Positions 1 through 6,967 of a DNA stretch of 10,311 bases are shown here, piece by piece. The DNA lies in the NCBI GenBank assembly GCA_945862035.1, contig CAMAXB010000091.1, forward strand, positions 1 through 10,311, read 5' to 3'. The notes beneath the pieces were generated by a model, which was given only the letters and a program-made list of their open reading frames with translations, did no database searches and was not told the origin of the DNA. Positions within the stretch are counted from its first letter, which is position 1; every line of letters starts with the position of its first letter. The position numbers and the translations under genes are program-made. The stretch is from Opitutus sp. GAS368. Lineage in GTDB: Bacteria; Verrucomicrobiota; Verrucomicrobiia; Opitutales; Opitutaceae.

Positions 1-33
1 TCGGTTGCTCAGGCAGCCTCTGGTTACCCCATC

Positions 34-1536
34 ATGCGTGAAGCCCGCTTCATTCTGGCCCTCGATCAGGGCACCACCAGCTCGCGTGCGCTGGTTATCG
101 ATCGCCGCGGACGGGTGGCTTCATCGGCACAGCGCGAGATCACGCAGCATTATCCGCAACCCGGATGGGTGGAGCATGATCCACAGGAGATCTGGTCGAC
201 CCAAGTCGGCACGGCGGCTGAAGCCCTGACCCGGGCGGGTCTGCGTTCGGACGATATTGCCGCGGTGGGAATCACCAACCAGCGGGAGACAACGCTGGTT
301 TGGGATCGGGAGACGGGGCAACCGATTTATCCGGCGATCGTGTGGCAGGATCGCCGTACGGCGGACCACTGTCGCCGTCTGCGGGAGACCGGGGCTGAGG
401 CGGAGGTCACGGCGATCACGGGCCTGCGGATCGATCCCTATTTCTCCGCGACCAAGATCGGCTGGATCCTTGATCATGTTGCCGGAGCGCGGGCGAGGGC
501 GGAGGCCGGCCGGCTATGCTTTGGCACCGTCGATAGCTGGCTGCTCTGGCAGCTCACGGGAAGGACCGTTCATGCCACGGACGTGACTAATGCCGCACGC
601 ACGCTGCTCTTCGATCTGCAGCGGCTTAGGTGGAGTCCCGACATGGCGAAGCGGTTTGGAATTCCTCTGGCGATGCTGCCCGAGGTGCGCAGCTCCTCCG
701 AAGTTTACGGGTGGATTCAAGGCGACGTGCAACCGCGGGGGGTGCCGATCGCGGGCGTGGCGGGCGACCAGCATGCGGCGCTCTTCGGGCAGGCCTGCTT
801 TCGGCCCGGCATGGCCAAGAATACCTACGGCACGGGGTGTTTCCTCCTGATGAACACGGGAGCGGAGATGGTGCGCTCGCAGAACAATCTGCTGACCACG
901 CTGGCCTGGCAGGTGGGTGGCAAGGTCGACTATGCGTTGGAGGGCTCCGTGTTCGTTGGCGGTGCGGTGATCCAGTGGTTGCGGGACGAAATGCAGCTGG
1001 TGCGCAGCGTGCAGGAGCTTGACGCGCTTGTGGCCTCGGTTCCGGACTCGGCCGGTATGTTCATGGTTCCGGCCTTTGCCGGGCTCGGGGCACCGCATTG
1101 GGACCCGTATGCGCGTGGAGTGGCGGTGGGTATGACGCGGGGAACGAACCGGGCGCATTTCTGCCGGGCAGCGGTTGAATCGATCGCTTTTCAAAGCGCG
1201 GATCTGATCAGCTGCATGGAGCGGGACAGCGGACTGCGGCTGCAGGAATTGCGAGTCGACGGTGGGGCTGCACGGAGTGCGCCGCTACTGCAGTTTCAGG
1301 CCGATCTGCTGGGCGCCAAAGTGGTGCGCCCGTCCAATGTGGAAACGACGGCGCTGGGCGCGGCCTATCTCGCGGGACTCGGAGTGGGTTTCTGGAGCAG
1401 CCGGGATGACCTCATTAAGGACCGGGAACCCGACACGATTTATGCTCCCCTGCGTGCGCCCGCAGAAATGGCCGCGCTGCGCCGAGGTTGGGAGCGGGCA
1501 CTGGTGCGGGCACGCGGGTGGGACGAACCCGCCTAG
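34..1536 (+). CDS. glpK: Glycerol kinase (FGGY family carbohydrate kinase)
   Basis: This cytoplasmic enzyme phosphorylates glycerol with ATP to sn-glycerol 3-phosphate, feeding glycolysis and phospholipid synthesis. The 500-residue length matches the family (about 500). The N-terminal phosphate-binding motif DQGTTSSR is at residues 11-18. The glycerol-site residues are in place: R84-E85 in TNQRET, W104 in VWQDRR, Y136, and the catalytic base D245 in GVAGDQHAALFGQ. The second FGGY domain shows FAGLGAPHW (348-356) and VDGGAARSAPLLQFQADLLG (408-427). In the last motif most homologues have Asn (E. coli N415, near the adenine) where this protein has S415. The position phosphorylated by HPr as His in Firmicutes enzymes aligns with D231, so control by the phosphotransferase system is unlikely. 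The start is the ATG just before MREARFILAL; no ribosome-binding site is visible in the 33 bases upstream. No glpF or glpD is in the window. It converges on the permease gene with a 26-bp gap. Confidence 0.97.
   Translation: MREARFILALDQGTTSSRALVIDRRGRVASSAQREITQHYPQPGWVEHDPQEIWSTQVGTAAEALTRAGLRSDDIAAVGITNQRETTLVWDRETGQPIYPAIVWQDRRTADHCRRLRETGAEAEVTAITGLRIDPYFSATKIGWILDHVAGARARAEAGRLCFGTVDSWLLWQLTGRTVHATDVTNAARTLLFDLQRLRWSPDMAKRFGIPLAMLPEVRSSSEVYGWIQGDVQPRGVPIAGVAGDQHAALFGQACFRPGMAKNTYGTGCFLLMNTGAEMVRSQNNLLTTLAWQVGGKVDYALEGSVFVGGAVIQWLRDEMQLVRSVQELDALVASVPDSAGMFMVPAFAGLGAPHWDPYARGVAVGMTRGTNRAHFCRAAVESIAFQSADLISCMERDSGLRLQELRVDGGAARSAPLLQFQADLLGAKVVRPSNVETTALGAAYLAGLGVGFWSSRDDLIKDREPDTIYAPLRAPAEMAALRRGWERALVRARGWDEPA
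1514..1532 (+). other. GC hairpin at the end of glpK (weak terminator candidate)
   Basis: The bases gcgggt (1514-1519) and acccgc (1527-1532) form a perfect 6-bp stem around a 7-nt loop, ending just before the glpK stop codon. No T tract follows on either strand, so it is not a standard intrinsic terminator. It is the only hairpin I see at this convergent gene junction, where the spacer itself (1537-1562) has none. Confidence 0.25.
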
Positions 1537-1562
1537 GGCTTAGCTCCAAACGGAAGGGACGC

Positions 1563-2771
1563 CTACTCGTAGCGGAGGGCCTCGATCGGATCGAGCTGGG
1601 CGGCCTTGCGGGCGGGATAGAATCCGAAGAACACGCCGACCGCACCGCTGAAGAAGAAGGCGATGGTCACGGCGGTGCTGGAAACGAGGATCGGCCAGCC
1701 GTTGTACTTCGAAAGGATTTCGGAGACGCCCCAGCCGGCGAGGATGCCGAGGATTCCTCCCATGAAGCTAAGGATGATCGATTCGATCAGGAACTGCATG
1801 AGGATGTCCTTGCCGTGTGCACCGATCGCGAGTCGGATACCAATCTCGCGCGTTCGCTCGGTGACCGAAACCAGCATGATGTTCATGATGCCGATCCCGC
1901 CGACGACGAGGGATACTCCGGCGATGGCGCTCAGCAGCAGGGTCATGGTCCGGGATGTCGCGGTGGCGGCCTGCGCGATCTCCAGCTGATTACGAACGGT
2001 GAAGTCCTGGTCCCGTCCGGCCCGGCGCTGCATGAGCAGGGAGGTGATGTCCTCCTGAATGAGCGCCATTTGGTTGGCGCTGGCGGCCTGAATGATGATT
2101 TGTTGCAGACGGTCGCGGCGCGTGACCCGACGCATGGCCGTGGTGTAGGGGATTAGAATGACGTCGTCCTGATCCTGACCAAAGGTATTGAACCCTTTCT
2201 TGTTGAGGACGCCTAGGATGGTGAAGGGAATGTTGCGGATGCGCACGCTTTGGCCGATGGGATCCGAGCCGGGAAAAAGTTGCTCGGCGATCGTCTGTCC
2301 GATGACCGCAACCTTACCCGCACTGCGGATGTCTTGCTCGGTGAACATCGAGCCCTCCGCAAGTGTCCAATTGCGAATGGAAAGAAAGTCGGGAGACTGC
2401 CCGGTGATGGAGGTGTTCCAATTAAGGCCGTTGGCCAGCACCTGCTGACGGTCGCTGATCTGGGGGCCGACGGCGACGATGCCGCCGACTTCGCGCTGGA
2501 TGGCCTCGGCGTCCTCAACCGTGAGGGAACTGGCGGAGCCGAAGCCGCCGCGCATGCCGCCGGTGTTCATGCTGCCGGGGAAGACCGTGATGATGTTTTG
2601 GCCGAGGCTCGCGACCTGGGCCTCGACCTGAGACTTGGCGCCGTTGCCGATACTGACCGTTGCGATGACTGCGCCGACGCCGATGATGATGCCGAGGGCC
2701 GTCAGCATCGACCGCAGCTTGTTGCGGCGAAGGGCGCGGATGGCGATGATGATGGTGTTGAAGAAGCGCAT
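1563..2771 (-). CDS. MacB/FtsX-type ABC transporter permease
   Basis: This is the inner-membrane permease of a type VII (MacB/LolCDE-like) ABC transporter, which moves substrates from the periplasmic side by mechanotransmission rather than through a channel. The 402-residue protein has the usual order. An N-terminal amphipathic stretch leads into TM1 (about 21-43, LRSMLTALGIIIGVGAVIA). A periplasmic MacB core domain follows (about 44-270), then three C-terminal TM segments (about 276-302, 324-352 and 363-386) forming the FtsX domain. Family hallmarks are GGIGIMNIMLVSVTERTREIG (residues 291-311), the coupling region next to the ATPase, and the C-terminal DPIEALRYE. It lies 18 nt after the ATPase gene, so the two are surely cotranscribed and form one transporter. 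In E. coli MacB the ATPase and permease are one polypeptide; here they are split, as in YknY/YknZ-type systems. The substrate cannot be told from sequence; macrolides, peptides, lipids and siderophores are all known in the family. Confidence 0.94.
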   Translation of the reverse strand: MRFFNTIIIAIRALRRNKLRSMLTALGIIIGVGAVIATVSIGNGAKSQVEAQVASLGQNIITVFPGSMNTGGMRGGFGSASSLTVEDAEAIQREVGGIVAVGPQISDRQQVLANGLNWNTSITGQSPDFLSIRNWTLAEGSMFTEQDIRSAGKVAVIGQTIAEQLFPGSDPIGQSVRIRNIPFTILGVLNKKGFNTFGQDQDDVILIPYTTAMRRVTRRDRLQQIIIQAASANQMALIQEDITSLLMQRRAGRDQDFTVRNQLEIAQAATATSRTMTLLLSAIAGVSLVVGGIGIMNIMLVSVTERTREIGIRLAIGAHGKDILMQFLIESIILSFMGGILGILAGWGVSEILSKYNGWPILVSSTAVTIAFFFSGAVGVFFGFYPARKAAQLDPIEALRYE

Positions 2772-2789
2772 GGCGGGCAGGTACGGGGA

Positions 2790-3557
2790 TTACAGGGTGC
2801 CGGTCAGCTTGGCCTCGGCTTCGGCCGCGTTGATTCTCTTGAGCTCTTCTTCCGCCCAATGGCGGGGATTGACGGCGGTGTCACTGACGAGGCGGCCGTC
2901 GCGGAAAACAATGTTGCGCTTGCAGAAGCTGGCGATGTCGAGTTCGTGGGTGACCATCAGGATGGTGATGCCCTGATCGTTGAGCCGCTGGAATACACCC
3001 ATGACCTCCACGGAGGTTTTGCTGTCGAGATTCCCGGTGGGCTCGTCGGCGAGGATGACCTGGGGCCGGTTGACCAAGGCGCGGGCGATGGCGACCCGCT
3101 GCTGCTGGCCACCCGACAGCTGGCTCGGGGTGTGGTCGTGGCGCTGGGCCAGCCCGACAATCTCCAAGGCATGCATCGCCCGCTCGCGCATTTCCTTGAC
3201 CGAGGGTTTCTTGGGCGCGTAAAACATGGGCAGCTCGACGTTCTCCAGTGCCGTGGTGCGGGCGAGAAGATTGAAGCCCTGGAAGACGAAACCGATCTTC
3301 TGGTTGCGGATGTCGGCGAGTTCGTTGCGGTCCAGCTTCGAGACATCGATGCCGTCGAGCAGGTAGGTGCCGCTGGTCGGCCGGTCGAGACAGCCGAGCA
3401 GGTTCATGACGGTCGACTTGCCCGAACCGCTGGCGCCCATCACGGCGACCATCTCGCCCCGCTGAATCTCAAGGCTCACACCGCGATTGGCGTGCACCTT
3501 GACCTCACCGGAGTCGTAGACCTTGTGGATATCCTTGAGCTGGACGACGGGATGCAT
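2790..3557 (-). CDS. MacB/LolD-type ABC transporter ATP-binding protein
   Basis: This cytoplasmic ATPase powers the permease encoded just downstream. All nucleotide-binding motifs are intact in its 255 residues: Walker A GASGSGKST (41-49), Q-loop Q93 in FVFQGFNLL, signature LSGGQQQR (147-154), Walker B VILADEP with catalytic E172, D-loop GNLDS (175-179) and switch H204 in VTHE. The A-loop aromatic is probably Y14. The spacing and the sequence FQGFNLLARTTALENVELP are typical of the MacB/LolD/YknY subfamily. A charged, Ala/Glu-rich tail (about 232-252) extends beyond the core, so the protein is slightly longer than LolD (about 230). The ATG start is supported by GGAG five bases upstream. The adaptor gene ends 16 nt upstream and the permease gene starts 18 nt downstream, giving a three-gene operon. 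Confidence 0.95.
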   Translation of the reverse strand: MHPVVQLKDIHKVYDSGEVKVHANRGVSLEIQRGEMVAVMGASGSGKSTVMNLLGCLDRPTSGTYLLDGIDVSKLDRNELADIRNQKIGFVFQGFNLLARTTALENVELPMFYAPKKPSVKEMRERAMHALEIVGLAQRHDHTPSQLSGGQQQRVAIARALVNRPQVILADEPTGNLDSKTSVEVMGVFQRLNDQGITILMVTHELDIASFCKRNIVFRDGRLVSDTAVNPRHWAEEELKRINAAEAEAKLTGTL

Positions 3558-3562
3558 GACGG

Positions 3563-3566
3563 CTCC
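3563..3566 (-). promoter_or_regulatory. Ribosome-binding site of the ABC ATPase gene
   Basis: Read on the minus strand, GGAG sits 5 nt before the ATG of the ATPase gene, a standard Shine-Dalgarno position. It is worth listing because it is the only clear one in the window, and because it fixes the ATPase start within the 16-nt adaptor-ATPase gap. Confidence 0.6.
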
Positions 3567-3573
3567 GGGCGAA

Positions 3574-4971
3574 TCAGCGACCCATCGGACGTCCGCCGGT
3601 GAAGGGATTGGTCATCGGAGCCGCCGTAGTGGTCGCTGCGCCTGCGACGAAGATGTTGGTGACGATCACATCGCCCTCGGCGAGACCGGCGATGACCTCG
3701 GTGACAATTCCGTTGGTGATGCCAAGGCGGGCGTTTACGGCCTCGACCTTGAGATTTGGCAGCGGGGAAACGAGCCGGTAAACGGTCCGATTGGTGACGG
3801 CGGGGGTCGCACCGGCGGCCCCGCCACGACCGCCGCGACCGCCGCCGCCCATGGTCGGCATCTGGATGCCGCGCTCTTGGGCGAGCTTGCGCATTTTTTC
3901 CTGAACCTCGGCCGACGGCGGGCCGCTGCCCGGGGTGAAGCCTGCATCCTTCATGAGTTGCTGGAGTTGTTCACGAGGGTCACCGCTGGCCGCCGTGGCC
4001 GGGGCGGCTCCGGCGGCGGGGGCGGGGGCGGCAGGCATGTAGTCAGCGGGAATGCGCGCTCGGAGGGCGGAATTGGCGATCGTGAGGGTGCCGGTGCGCT
4101 GGGCGACGATGATGGAAACGTTGGCGGTCATGCCCGGCTTGAGGGCGAGATCGCGGTTGTCGACGGTGATGATGGTCGAGTACACGACGACGCTCGACTG
4201 GGTGGTCGGGTTGTTGCGGATCTGGGCAATCTTGCCGCGGAACTGGCGGTTGGGGAAGGCGTCGACGGTGAAGTTGACATCCTGCCCCTCGCGCACCGTG
4301 CCGATATCGGCCTCGGCGACCGAGGCGTTGATCTGCATGTCGGCGAGATTATTGACGATGACAAAGAGGGTGGGGGCGGAGGTGCTGGCAGAGACCGTCT
4401 TGCCCTTTTCGGTCTGGCGATTGAGCACGATCCCGTCGATCGGCGCATAAATAGTGGAGCGGGCGAGGTTGACCTTGGCGTCCTCAAGCGCGGCGCGGCG
4501 GGTCTGGAGGGTCGCGTTGGACTGGGCGAGGGTCGCTTCGGCCTGGTCCAGTTCCTGTTGGGAAACGAGATTCTTGGTCCGAAGCTCACGGGTCCGTTCG
4601 GTGTTGAGCTTGATCAGCGTGTTGCTCGCCTCCGTCGAGGCGAGGTCGGCCTCGGCCTGCTTGAGCCGCTGTTCGTACGTGGAAGGATCGAGCCGAGCGA
4701 GTACATCACCCGCCTTCACCTGGTCGTTGTAGTCGACCAGGACATCCACCACGAGACCGGACACCTGGGAACTGACATCCACCTCGACGACGGCCTCGAG
4801 GGCACCGGTGGCGGTTACCGCTTGGATCACTTCACCGCGTGTGACGGTAATGGACGTCACCTGGGGGGGGACGTCGGCCTTCTTCTTGAAGTAATACCAA
4901 GCACCGCCACCGACCGCGGCGAGGATGACGATATAAGTGACAACTTTGCTGAAGCTTCCAGATTTGGCCAT
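3574..4971 (-). CDS. MacA-like periplasmic adaptor (HlyD/membrane fusion family)
   Basis: This adaptor joins an inner-membrane transporter to an outer-membrane channel. The 465-residue protein begins with a short cytoplasmic head and one TM anchor (about 11-27, VTYIVILAAVGGGAWYYF) followed by lysines; there is no lipobox. Domains in order: first lipoyl half (about 60-96, SSQVSGLVVDVLVDYNDQVKAGD), an alpha-hairpin coiled coil (about 97-172, two heptad-like helices), second lipoyl half (about 173-210, IYAPIDGIVLNRQTEKGKTV), beta-barrel (about 212-292, ending LKPGMTANVSI), and a membrane-proximal domain split by an insertion (about 293-309 and 394-445). The insertion (about 310-392) is Ala/Pro-rich, then a predicted helical part, then Gly/Arg-rich (GGGGRGGRGG, 375-384). 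That explains the length above the usual 370-400. It is the first gene of the minus-strand operon, 16 nt before the ATPase. No outer-membrane TolC-like gene is in the window. No ribosome-binding site is seen before the ATG. Confidence 0.93.
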   Translation of the reverse strand: MAKSGSFSKVVTYIVILAAVGGGAWYYFKKKADVPPQVTSITVTRGEVIQAVTATGALEAVVEVDVSSQVSGLVVDVLVDYNDQVKAGDVLARLDPSTYEQRLKQAEADLASTEASNTLIKLNTERTRELRTKNLVSQQELDQAEATLAQSNATLQTRRAALEDAKVNLARSTIYAPIDGIVLNRQTEKGKTVSASTSAPTLFVIVNNLADMQINASVAEADIGTVREGQDVNFTVDAFPNRQFRGKIAQIRNNPTTQSSVVVYSTIITVDNRDLALKPGMTANVSIIVAQRTGTLTIANSALRARIPADYMPAAPAPAAGAAPATAASGDPREQLQQLMKDAGFTPGSGPPSAEVQEKMRKLAQERGIQMPTMGGGGRGGRGGAAGATPAVTNRTVYRLVSPLPNLKVEAVNARLGITNGIVTEVIAGLAEGDVIVTNIFVAGAATTTAAPMTNPFTGGRPMGR

Positions 4972-5148
4972 GACAGCGGAGGGTGAGAATGGGGGGATTG
5001 AAAAAGAGGGTGGCGAGGAGGGACTGCGCCGCTGAGCAAGTGACGCAGCTATCTCCGTGAGGTTACAGCGTTTTGCTGGTTTCGTGCGAGGGCAGGTGGG
5101 CCGCCGCCTTCCACTCCGTGCGTTGAACCGGCACGGGATTCCGCTACT
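4972..5148. other. Intergenic gap between adaptor operon and pyrophosphatase gene
   Basis: Both flanking genes are on the minus strand, so this 177-bp gap should hold the adaptor operon promoter unless the pyrophosphatase transcript reads through. I see no convincing -35/-10 pair. The one structural element is a 6-bp stem, ccgtgc (5116-5121) with gcacgg (5131-5136) around a 9-nt loop, lying 12 nt past the pyrophosphatase stop. It has no following T tract on the minus strand, so its role as a terminator is doubtful. Confidence 0.4.
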
Positions 5149-6891
5149 TCAGACGCCAGCGCGGGCAGGAAAGGGCGGACGCGACCGGGTGGCCGGCGCG
5201 GGGAGCATGCCCTCTGCTTGAAGTTCCTTCAGGACACTGCCGATGTAGGGGATCAGCTGCTTTTTGCGGCTGACTACCCCGGGCATGTCAAAGATCTCGT
5301 CCTTTTCGACATGGGGGTAGTTGATCCGGGCGATGAAGACGGGATCACCCTTCACCAGCAGGAGTGAATTCTGCGTGTTGATGTCGGTGACGAGCAAGCA
5401 GGCGAACGCGAGCGTCTCATCACGGCAGAGTTGGTCCAGGGCGGCGGCGATCACCTTGGAATGTTGCCAGAAATTGCCGAACCCCAGTTCCTCGACTTGG
5501 GACACGGCAAAGCGCACCGAATCCTCATCATAGATTTTGAAGTCGGAGCGGATGACCTTTTCCGGAGGGTTGGCAAGGATGACCGAGCCGGAGCTGAAGA
5601 TGGCATCGGCGAGGCTGCGGGAATTCACCCCGGCGACACCGGCCAGCCAGGTCAGAATCTCCGCATCCTTTTCGGTCGAGGTGGGGCTGTTTAAATGAAG
5701 CGTATCGGAGATGATGCCACTCATCATGATACCCGCGATATCCGGCGTGGGGGTCAGCCTTTCCCGGCGGAACAGGTCAGCGATGATGGTGCAGGTCGAG
5801 CCGACGGGCTCGTTGATGAAGAGGATCGGCTGCTGGGTGTTGAGCGATCCGAGCCGGTGGTGGTCAATAATCTCTGTGACGGTGACCTGATCGGCACCGG
5901 CCACGGCTTGGGTCATCTCATTGTGATCGACGAGGACAAGGCGTGTCTTCACCGGCTTGAGGACATCCGTTTTTGAAAGGATGCCCTCGAGCCGACCCTC
6001 GTCGTTCAACACCACGTAGGCGGGTGCGGTCGAGGAGGCGATTTTCTTGCGGAGGTCGGAAAGGCGGAGTTCGGCGTTGATCGAGACGTATTTCCGATCG
6101 ACGAGCCGGTCGATGGTGGTTGCGGTCCGAATGATCCATGCCGAGGTGGCCGAGTCGTAGGGGCTCACAATCAGTGAAACCGATCGCTCGCGGGCCGAGC
6201 GGATGACCTCTTCATCGACGGGCAGGTTGCCGGTCACGACCAGGGCCCGAACGCCCATCTGGATCGACTTCTGCTGGATGTCCCAGCGGTCGCCGACGAT
6301 AATGATCGACTGGCTGGCGGGTGCACCGTCCTGCTGGGAAAAGCGTCCGAAGGAGCGAATATCCATCGCGCCGATGCGGACGAAAAACTCCTCCCCTTGG
6401 TCAGCCCGATCCAGATGCACGATGCGGGCCCTCAGGGCCCGGGCGATATGGGTCAGGCTTGAAAAGACCCGTCGCATCTCGAGGGGCTCGCGCAGCCGGG
6501 GAATGAAAAAGCCACCAAGCTGAAAGATGGAGGTGCAGCCGACCAGGCGACCGTCGGCGGCCAGCACCGGAAGGATACGGATGTCGTGGCCGTCCATCAA
6601 CTCAAGGGCCTCGGCGCAGGTTGCGCCCATCGCAATGGACACGACTTCCCGGGTCATAACGTCGCGTACCCGTGGGGTGACGTCGCTGACGTAAAATGGC
6701 AGAGGCTGGCGAAAGCGGCTGAGGATCGTGTCGATCCGTGCGTTGGAATTGCCGCATCGGGCGGCGATGTATCCCGGGAGGCCGCGCGCCTCCTTCAGGG
6801 AGGCGTAGGCGATCGCCGAGCAGATGGAGTCGGCGTCAGGATTGCGGTGCCCGATGATGTAAGTGGGATTCGAAGGGATCGAAGCGGCCAT
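5149..6891 (-). CDS. CBS/DRTGG-domain manganese-dependent inorganic pyrophosphatase (family II, DHH)
   Basis: This cytoplasmic enzyme hydrolyses pyrophosphate to two phosphates, driving biosynthetic reactions forward. Numbered from the chosen ATG (580 residues), the DHH domain starts with GHRNPDADS (14-22; metal ligands H15, D19, D21). CBS1 follows (about 74-127), then a DRTGG domain (about 150-262, with IIIVGDRWDIQ) and CBS2 (about 266-313). The DHH domain then resumes with VDHN (D322), IIDHH (H344, H345) and SDT (D396). The DHHA2 domain ends in the substrate-binding SRKKQ (541-545). All catalytic residues are present. CBS-PPases of this layout are known to be controlled by adenine nucleotides (AMP/ADP, diadenosine polyphosphates with DRTGG), so this one probably is too. 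A longer reading from an ATG at 7032 adds 47 Pro/Arg-rich residues and overlaps the upstream gene by 65 bp. I chose 6891 because homology begins directly after it. The last 18 or so residues are a Pro/Arg/Ala-rich tail. Confidence 0.93.
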   Translation of the reverse strand: MAASIPSNPTYIIGHRNPDADSICSAIAYASLKEARGLPGYIAARCGNSNARIDTILSRFRQPLPFYVSDVTPRVRDVMTREVVSIAMGATCAEALELMDGHDIRILPVLAADGRLVGCTSIFQLGGFFIPRLREPLEMRRVFSSLTHIARALRARIVHLDRADQGEEFFVRIGAMDIRSFGRFSQQDGAPASQSIIIVGDRWDIQQKSIQMGVRALVVTGNLPVDEEVIRSARERSVSLIVSPYDSATSAWIIRTATTIDRLVDRKYVSINAELRLSDLRKKIASSTAPAYVVLNDEGRLEGILSKTDVLKPVKTRLVLVDHNEMTQAVAGADQVTVTEIIDHHRLGSLNTQQPILFINEPVGSTCTIIADLFRRERLTPTPDIAGIMMSGIISDTLHLNSPTSTEKDAEILTWLAGVAGVNSRSLADAIFSSGSVILANPPEKVIRSDFKIYDEDSVRFAVSQVEELGFGNFWQHSKVIAAALDQLCRDETLAFACLLVTDINTQNSLLLVKGDPVFIARINYPHVEKDEIFDMPGVVSRKKQLIPYIGSVLKELQAEGMLPAPATRSRPPFPARAGV

Positions 6892-6967
6892 GTCGCCAAC
6901 AGGGTAAAGCAGGTCTTCGACCAGAGGGAAGCCCCGCGTTGAGGGATCCGGCAGACGGCGGGGGGAA

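Noticed and set aside
3808..3849. Imperfect GGC/CCG-rich run as a tandem DNA repeat or mobile element trace
   Set aside because: It is in frame within the adaptor's Gly/Arg-rich loop and is explained by the codons for those residues; no unit repeats exactly.
2250..4986. Two long overlapping plus-strand reading frames (2250-3602 and 3523-4986) opposite the ABC export operon
   Set aside because: They are antisense to three genes with intact family motifs. Their translations are Asp/Gly/Arg-rich with no recognisable domain, as expected from the mirror of GC-rich codon bias.
5116..5136. 6-bp inverted repeat ccgtgc/gcacgg after the pyrophosphatase gene as a terminator
   Set aside because: The stem is short, the loop is 9 nt and no T run follows on the minus strand, so it is reported only as a note on the gap.
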